This document shows positions 57,723 to 64,000 of a DNA stretch of 64,000 nucleotides, one piece after another. A model generated the notes under the pieces. It searched no databases. It saw only the letters and a list, made by a program, of their open reading frames with translations, and was not told where the DNA came from. Positions within the stretch are counted from its first letter, which is position 1. Every line of letters begins with the position of its first letter. This stretch comes from Mangifera indica (taxonomy: Eukaryota > Streptophyta > Magnoliopsida > Sapindales > Anacardiaceae), in NCBI RefSeq assembly GCF_011075055.1, contig NC_058141.1:372001-436000 (forward strand), written 5' to 3'. The translations under genes were made by a program, and so were the position numbers.

Positions 57723-58509
57723 TTTGGGGTTTTTCATGGACTTTCATGAGCAAGTATGTGTGTGCATAAAGTTTTAACTTTCATATATTCCATACAAGCA
57801 AATTGTTGTTGCTACAAGACATATAAGGCTCACCAATGTCTATCTATGGGTTCATCCTTCTACAACACCAAATTGTACCATACAGTGTATGTAGAAGTTG
57901 CCAATCCACTTACGGATCAATCAGAATGGCTATCTGCCAAGGAGTAGAGTTATCTGGCTACTCTTTATCGATTATCGCTGATCAAATCATCCTTCAAATG
58001 GAAACTAATGTCCTTTGCAATGTGAGGTCATTATACTAAAGGTTTGCAATTGATGTAATCAACCTAGACATGTACAAACAAACTACAAGAACCTAACACC
58101 AATGCCAAGCTCTATTCCATTAGGTTTACTTAGAAGAGATAAAGGCAAGAGATTTTCACAATCTCGACCTTTTGTTTAGTGTTATTTATGTTTAACTTGT
58201 TGATATGCTTGTTTAAATTAGATATAATCCCTGAAATATTATGTTAGTATTATTTATGTTTCAAGCATTCCTTGATTTCTATTTATCAATTATTATATTT
58301 CATGCATTGCTTCAGTTTTGGTTCATACTTATTGAGTAAATTGTTATTACTAACATCAATCGTAATTTTGTTATAAAACATATATAACATGAAATCTTAT
58401 GCATAACCAATAAATATTGTAAATAAAACATATACAAAATAAATAAAATCATAAATAAACATACATGTAACCAATATACAAAGTCATGGCCACATCTATA
58501 ATGTATGAT

Positions 58510-59545
58510 CTACTTAATGCAATAGAAATATAACTCTATAGCCAAACGTCTACGCATCGATTTAGAGAACTCACGGGGGAAATTTAAACTCTGCCCAACT
58601 ATTATACACTCTATGAAGCGTAACATAAATATATCGTAATTGTTAGAGCCAAAGTCTTGTTGGGGGACATCTTTCTCTCGGCATGCTACTAAGTCATCAT
58701 ATTGTGGTATCCTCTATGCGGTGGTCCAAAAACTTATAGCCTATAGTAATGTTGATATGTAGCTAGTATATGGTCTCATCTGACGTACAAGCTCATTGAG
58801 GTTGTCTGTAAAACTCGTATACGAATCATATATCATGATCGTCCATAATTAAAAATCAAGGACCCTAACAACCTAGTGAGCGTAGTCAAAGTTTACACGT
58901 ATGAAGATCCACAAACATAGGAAAATTATAATGGAGACATGTTAATTATATAAATAACTAATGATAACCCATATGCATATACAATAGCTGATCGACCGTC
59001 CCCTATGGTCTATAAAATAATCTCGATATGTAATTTGTCTCTACCATCTTCATAAACAACTCAAGCCACATGTACTCACCTATTAGGGTGGCATGCCACT
59101 TATTGTTCTCATTGTCAATGAGCCCAACGAAGAATGTGTGGGTTGTCATCCAATTCAATCAGACAATAGCCTACTACTTATGCTAGTGTTAACATAGAAG
59201 TGTCATCAACAAATCTACATATTGGTAATTGACATGAAAGCAACAATTGTTATGTATACATGAAACATTTATATAAAGTCACTGGATAAAAGCCACTTAT
59301 ATCAATGGTTAACCACTAGCCCAACTCGTCAACCGTGTGCCAAAAGGTTGTTTTGGTCTTTGTTTCGATGATGTATACCTCTTGCTCATCAGATAATTTT
59401 GCTCCCTCGTACTACTTCGTGAATGCTTCTTTACGCTTAGTGATCGTAGTTAGAACCATGCGAATCACTTATCCAACCTTCGATTTCAGTGGATTTGTGT
59501 ACGAAGTGCAAACAAACGAACCTTTCTTGACAACTGGACCATGAG
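58510..59545 (-). pseudogene. Ulp1-like (C48) cysteine protease pseudogene
   Basis: Ulp1/SENP proteases cleave SUMO, and Ulp1-like genes are carried by some plant MULEs (family knowledge). Read on the minus strand, a single frame with stops carries KKGSFVCTSYTNPLKSK (about 59520-59470), stop-WLTIDISGFYP near 59310, VVRVLDF-stop-LWTIMIYDS near 58850, VPQQDFGSN near 58660, and ends FPREFSKSMRRRLAIELY then a stop at 58510-58512. The catalytic His is CAC at 58876-58878, followed by a stop where family members have Trp. The DCG motif reads YDI, with Tyr at 58636-58638 replacing the catalytic Cys. Both changes are G-to-A on the coding strand. The protease is dead. It is convergent with the MULE transposase relic. 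Confidence 0.7.
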
Positions 59546-60790
59546 CAGTCCTCACCACCTTCACAAATAAAGAAATTTGTTAAATATATAATAAATCTTA
59601 ATTTACACACCTGCTGGAATGAGTAATGTTACTTTATGTAGGTAAGTATAAGGTTTAGCTAGAAATCCTCTTATGCTGTTAAATCAACCATTTGTACCTT
59701 CGTGATTACCTAGAGAAGGAACATAATGTTTATAAATAACCTTCAATTTTTTTGTTTGGCAAACATATATAAATAAATCTACATCTTATTTATGTGTGTA
59801 CCTCATAAGGATCACCTTATGATGAGAGATCAACCAACTCATCCCCCTATAAGACAATGTCATTCACTCTTTTCCTAGCATTGGGGGGTAGCTCTACAAG
59901 GAAGAACAAACATTTATCCTAAAAAGATAGAATAAAAAATTATTAATCACCCTTTTAAACTGAATTGCATTCAGTTGACTTAAGAATAATATTGTACTTA
60001 CCTCTATGATTAGGGATAGTGTACGTAGAGAACTCTTAACCGATGATCTCTCATGTCTAATATCTTGTTCAAAATTAATAATAAATGGTTAATTATTACA
60101 ATCCAATATACATAGGTTGTAACAAATTATTATGAACCTCGACTAAGGAGAGGAGATGTTATAACATGACCCACGGGCAAAGACCTATCATCACCTTCAT
60201 GAGAAGGTTATACCAAGATATACGGTCTGAAGGATTTTGGCAAGAAAATTAAAATTTTTAATTTATGTTCACATCATATGTAACAATGGTAATATAAAAT
60301 TTACATATTGTTTCAAGAAATAAAACATAGAAACATGTAAACTACCTTGTACCTTGTAATTTGATTTGAAGTTTCGAAGCTTGAATCACTAAAATAAGTG
60401 ATCTCTTGACTTGCACCCTTCAAGGAAGAAAAAATGAAGAAAGGAGAAGCTTTTCCCAGCAAAGAAGAAGAAGAAAAGAAAAATGTATATATTTTTTCAT
60501 TTTTGCCTCACATTTATTACATTAAAACTTGATATTTATCAAGTTACAATATGTGCTTAATTCTTATTAGTTGATAATTAAGAGAAATTGGAATTTGACA
60601 CATGTTAAATAATTTGTACCCAAAATTATTCATTTTAACTTTCTAAACAATTTAAAAGGTGTAAAATGATAATTTTGCCCCTTTTTCAAATCTTATTCGA
60701 AAAGCATAATTTTTATCCTCGGAAAGTGCTAGCCAACCATGGATAAATATTTTCAACTTTATAACACCATTTTCTTCTTTGAAATATAGG
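59546..60790. other. Probable remainder of the MULE locus and flanking AT-rich DNA
   Basis: No further domain can be supported. It may hold the upstream part of the Ulp1-like relic (minus strand) and the distal end of the element. No terminal inverted repeat was located. Confidence 0.4.
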
Positions 60791-61853
60791 TGTGTCTTCA
60801 AGGTTTATAGTGACGTAGCCGTGGGCCCCATATCAGACGATATGTTTCATTATATCACTATATAACCTAAAACTGTTGTTAATCGATATACTTCATTTTC
60901 CACTACAAAACGAAGCTCCCACTGATTATGTGGTATCATCTAACAATGTCCCATAACCCCTACATCACAATGAAGTACAAGCTTCACATAATGTCAAATA
61001 AACCTTTCTTACTCACACTTACCATATAGTTCAATCCCTCCGTCATTACATCCCAATTAAACTTGGATTCATAAAATGTCAAAATCCAATATTTAATCTT
61101 TTTTAATATCAAGTAATACATCATAACGTGCCACATCAAAACTCTTTTCATGTGGTCTTTTATCTACACTGTCCAGTGTCTTAGATTTTCATGTTTCTCA
61201 ATATTCGTATGGGAACTCGAGAGCAGTCGAGCTGACGGATCCCTATTGATCATCACTTATCCTCTCACTCAAGCAACATATGATCAAAATGGCTTCTGAA
61301 TGAGACATGATTAGCCTCGTGGTATACACCGTATGAACCGTACGTTCCGAAACGAAGCACAACTATGATATCTCAAGTCAAAGGACCTATACACTAGTAT
61401 GATTCATGATGTATCATTGACTACATATTAATGCCTATGTGATTATCGTTCAACGGTCACGTTTGATAAACAATATAATAGAATAACCTTTGATTAGTTC
61501 TCTGACTATCAAATGGTTCCATTGTTTACCCATGTGTATATCCATCATGTCTAATATCATCCATTGATATACTGTGGTGATATAGCACACACCCACTATG
61601 CAATACTATTGCCCAAACAGATTGCTTATATAGGAAACAATTTGATGACGTTTATTAAAACTCATCGAGACCTTTCACATATTGTGCGCATGTAGCTAAT
61701 ATGGATGTAATATACAACTACAACATAGATATAAAAGTAACGTAGAAAACATTTGAAGTATGACATAACTCTTCTTTTATTAATAATGTATATGCAAGAT
61801 ATACAACCCTTAAAACCAATTAAAGCGATTGGTTTTTAGGGCATATTCTAACA
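60791..61853 (-). mobile_element. 3' LTR of a Ty1/copia retrotransposon
   Basis: On the minus strand, a polypurine tract (CAAGTGGGAG, about 61868-61859) is followed within a few bases by TGTTAGAATATGCCC, a typical LTR start, at 61853. The far end is uncertain. ...GAAGACACA ending at 60791 would give a TG...CA LTR of about 1.06 kb. No duplication or 5' LTR can be checked inside the window. Confidence 0.65.
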
Positions 61854-61869
61854 AGAACTCCCACTTGCA

Positions 61870-63998
61870 CTAAAGCCAATCGCTGTAATACCTAATGCCC
61901 ATCCTTTCTAGATGCTGGTCCAATAGTCTTTGCGTCAGTGCTTTAGTTAGTGGATTTGCAAGATTGTCTATCGAAGCAATCTTTTGAATGATAATATCTC
62001 CAACTCCAACAAATTCTCTTAAGATGTGATATTTTTATTGAACATGTTTTGACTTTTGATACGCTCTTGGTTTATTTGTCTGTGCAATGGCACCAATATT
62101 GTCACAGAATAGAATTACTGGTTGACTCATCTAAGGAACCACACCCAACTCTGTGGCAAATTTACGTATCCAAACAGCCTCTTTTACAGCTTCTAAAGCA
62201 GTAATATACTTAGCTTCTGTAATAGAGTCTGTAGTAGTCGATTGTTTGGCACTTTTCCAACTGACTACACCTCCATTACAAACAAAAATAAATGCAGACG
62301 TAGACTCTCTATCGTCTACATCTGACTGAAAATCAGAATCTGAGTATCTTTTGAGCGTCAACTCTAAACCCCTATAACCTAGTATCAACTCTTTGGTCCT
62401 TCTTAAATACTTTAGGATGGCTTTTACTGTTGTCTAGTGTCTTTCTCCAGGATTTGACTGATATTTGGTTACTGTACTAACTACAAAAATAATGTCTAGT
62501 CGTATACATAACATGACATACATGAGACTACCTACTGTCGAAGCATATGACACCTCACACATTCGTTGTCATTTCTCATCAGTCTTTGGACACATATCTT
62601 TTGATAGATGTGTTCCATGAGGAAACGGTAGTAGACCTCTCTTAGAGTCTTACATGTGAAAGCATTTCAACACTTTCTCTATGTACAACTTTTAAGATAA
62701 ACCTATTAATCCTTTCGCTCTATCTCTATAGATGCGAATACCTCGAATACAGATTGCTTCTCCAAGATCCTTCATGGAAAAAGATTTCGTTAGTCATAGC
62801 TTAATGTCAATCATAGTGCCAATATCGTTTCCAATTAATAATATGTCATCTACATACAAGACTAGGAAAACGATAATTTTATCCCTATCCAATTTGTAAA
62901 CACATAGCTCATCCGAATTTTTAATAAAACCGAATACTCGAATTGTTTCATCAAATCGGATATTCCAATTTCTTGAAGCTTGTTTCAATCTATATATAGA
63001 TCGATATAGTTTGCACATTTTATGCCTTTCGGTAACGGATATAAAATCGATTAGCTGTTTCATATAGATATTTTCCTCAATATACCCATTGAGAAAAGCA
63101 GTTTTAACATCCATCTGACATATCTCATAATTATAGTATGCTAGATGGCTAGTAGGATTCTGATGGATTTAAGCATGGCGACTGGTGAAAAGGTCTCCTC
63201 ATAATCCAACCCTTGTTTTTGAGTATAACCTTTAGCTACCAATCAAGCTTTATAAGTTTCAACTTTTTCATCCTTGCCAATTTTCCACTTGAAGATCCAT
63301 TTACATCTTATTGGAACTATTCTATCAAGTGGATCAATGAGTGTCTATACTTGATTGGCATTCATAGATTCAATTTTCGAATTCATTGCCTCTAGTCATC
63401 TGCTGGAGTCAATATCCAATATTACCTCTTGGTAAGTTTTTGGATCCTCAAGATGCTCAGTTTCTCCCATTAGAGGAGATTCAAAATCTCCTTCTGTCAG
63501 AAATCCATATCTCTTAGGAGGTCGAGACACTGTAATGGACTTCCTTATTTGAGCCATTGTAGTTGGTATAGGTGATTATATCCCTAGAGGATTTACCTGA
63601 ACAGGCTCGGTTATAGGCTCTCTAGACTCCTCTTCGAGCACAATTTTTCTTCCTGCACCACCTTCCTCTAAGAACTCTTTCTCAAGAAAATGTGCATTTC
63701 TACTGACCATAATTCTTTGATCAGAGTGAAAGTAGAAATAATATCTTAAACTTTCTTTTGGATACCCGATAAATCGACCTTTTTCTGCTCGGGACTCCAA
63801 TTTATCAGTTCTAACCACTTTGACAAATACAGGATATCCCCAGATTTTCAGGTAGTTTATACTTGGAAGTCTGTCATACCATAATTCGTATGATGTCTTT
63901 CGAATGGACTTTAATGGTGCTTTATTCAACACATGTAATGCTGTCTGAAGAACATATCCCCATAAATAAACTGATAAATCAGTAAAACTCATCATAGA
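61870..63998 (-). pseudogene. Ty1/copia polyprotein remnant: integrase end, reverse transcriptase, RNase H
   Basis: Read on the minus strand, the order is that of copia. The integrase C-terminal part (63995-63576) includes PLKSIRKTSYELW, IWGYPVFVK and GRFIGYPKES. A linker with stops follows, then reverse transcriptase (63114-62794: MDVKTAFLNGYIEENIYM, SIYRLKQASRNW, LVLYVDDILLIGND). RNase H is at 62388-62131 (YSDSDFQSDVDDRESTSAF, WKSAKQSTTTDSITEAKYI). The terminal part ends near YYSDWL before the polypurine tract. Stops and frameshifts break it, so it is not autonomous. The 5' half (gag, protease, integrase core) lies beyond the right edge. Confidence 0.9.
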
Positions 63999-64000
63999 TC

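Larger units (their letters stand above)
53630..58150 (+). pseudogene. Mutator-like (MULE/MURA) transposase pseudogene, interrupted by two insertions
   Basis: Coding remnants occur in conserved order with many stops and frameshifts. First is a PB1-like N-terminal part (VHYEGEW near 53640; YPIKIKNDEDVKGLI near 53850). A MuDR N-terminal domain follows at 54304-54585 (ISDLFDNKKHLIDAI ... CNNQQCEWYAIRRR ... FQIRFMNPMHIC), then KVDISYS-stop-AWWAKIGHY (54670-54720). Transposase-core text is at about 54930-55200 (LFVVEAMDVNN, SWFLTKLKDYISE, VFSNIYHGCYYYHL). SWIM-finger text (NLVGY-stop-TSRYFDYAK) starts at the right edge of the hAT insertion near 56494. The sequence resumes at about 57745 with CVHKVLTFIYSIQAN and NPLTDQSEW. 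The hAT element (55740-56486) and an LTR-like insertion (56646-57722) split the SWIM region. It cannot encode active transposase. A Ulp1-like relic follows on the other strand. Confidence 0.8.

Overview
The window is nuclear DNA of a flowering plant, almost certainly a eudicot. It is AT-rich, its genes have short coding exons and GT-AG introns, it carries plant-specific protein families, and it has a dense load of plant transposable elements. No bacterial, viral or organellar gene is visible. The species cannot be named from sequence alone.

Left part (1-31.8 kb), gene-bearing. A BRUTUS-type iron-sensing E3 ubiquitin ligase (minus strand, 12 exons in the window, C-terminus cut by the left edge) fills the first 7.1 kb, with a G-box and TATA-like element upstream and a 113-bp AT dinucleotide tract beyond. 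After about 7 kb of intergenic DNA come two convergent genes: a GT14 (DUF266) glycosyltransferase on the plus strand and an LRR receptor-like kinase of the At1g68400 type on the minus strand, with an HGN instead of an HRD catalytic motif. At 26 kb is a small PAH-like (Sin3-type) reading frame. From 29.8 to 31.7 kb lies a three-exon aldo-keto reductase (AKR).

Middle part (31.8-42.6 kb). A second AKR in the same orientation (39.8-42.5 kb) has an extra 1.4-kb intron. Between the two copies is a 3.6-kb degenerate tandem array of about 175-bp units. Two more diverged units of the same repeat lie inside the extra intron of the second AKR.

Right part (42.6-64 kb), gene-poor and filled with mobile elements. 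It contains a 160-bp AT-rich satellite, several non-autonomous DNA elements with recognisable target-site duplications (Harbinger type with TTA/TAA, hAT type with 8 bp), a GC-rich anomalous block, a deleted LTR-retrotransposon relic, and a long-terminal-inverted-repeat Mutator-type element. It also holds a decayed autonomous Mutator-like element whose transposase is interrupted by a hAT element and an LTR-like insertion and is followed by an inactivated Ulp1-like protease. A broken Ty1/copia element runs off the right edge.

The host genes do not form one pathway. The only functional cluster is the AKR pair. The most notable observations are the Mutator-Ulp1 nested locus, the tandem array shared between the AKR spacer and the AKR intron, the internal empty site that documents one Harbinger insertion, and the conserved GT14-LRR-RLK neighbourhood.
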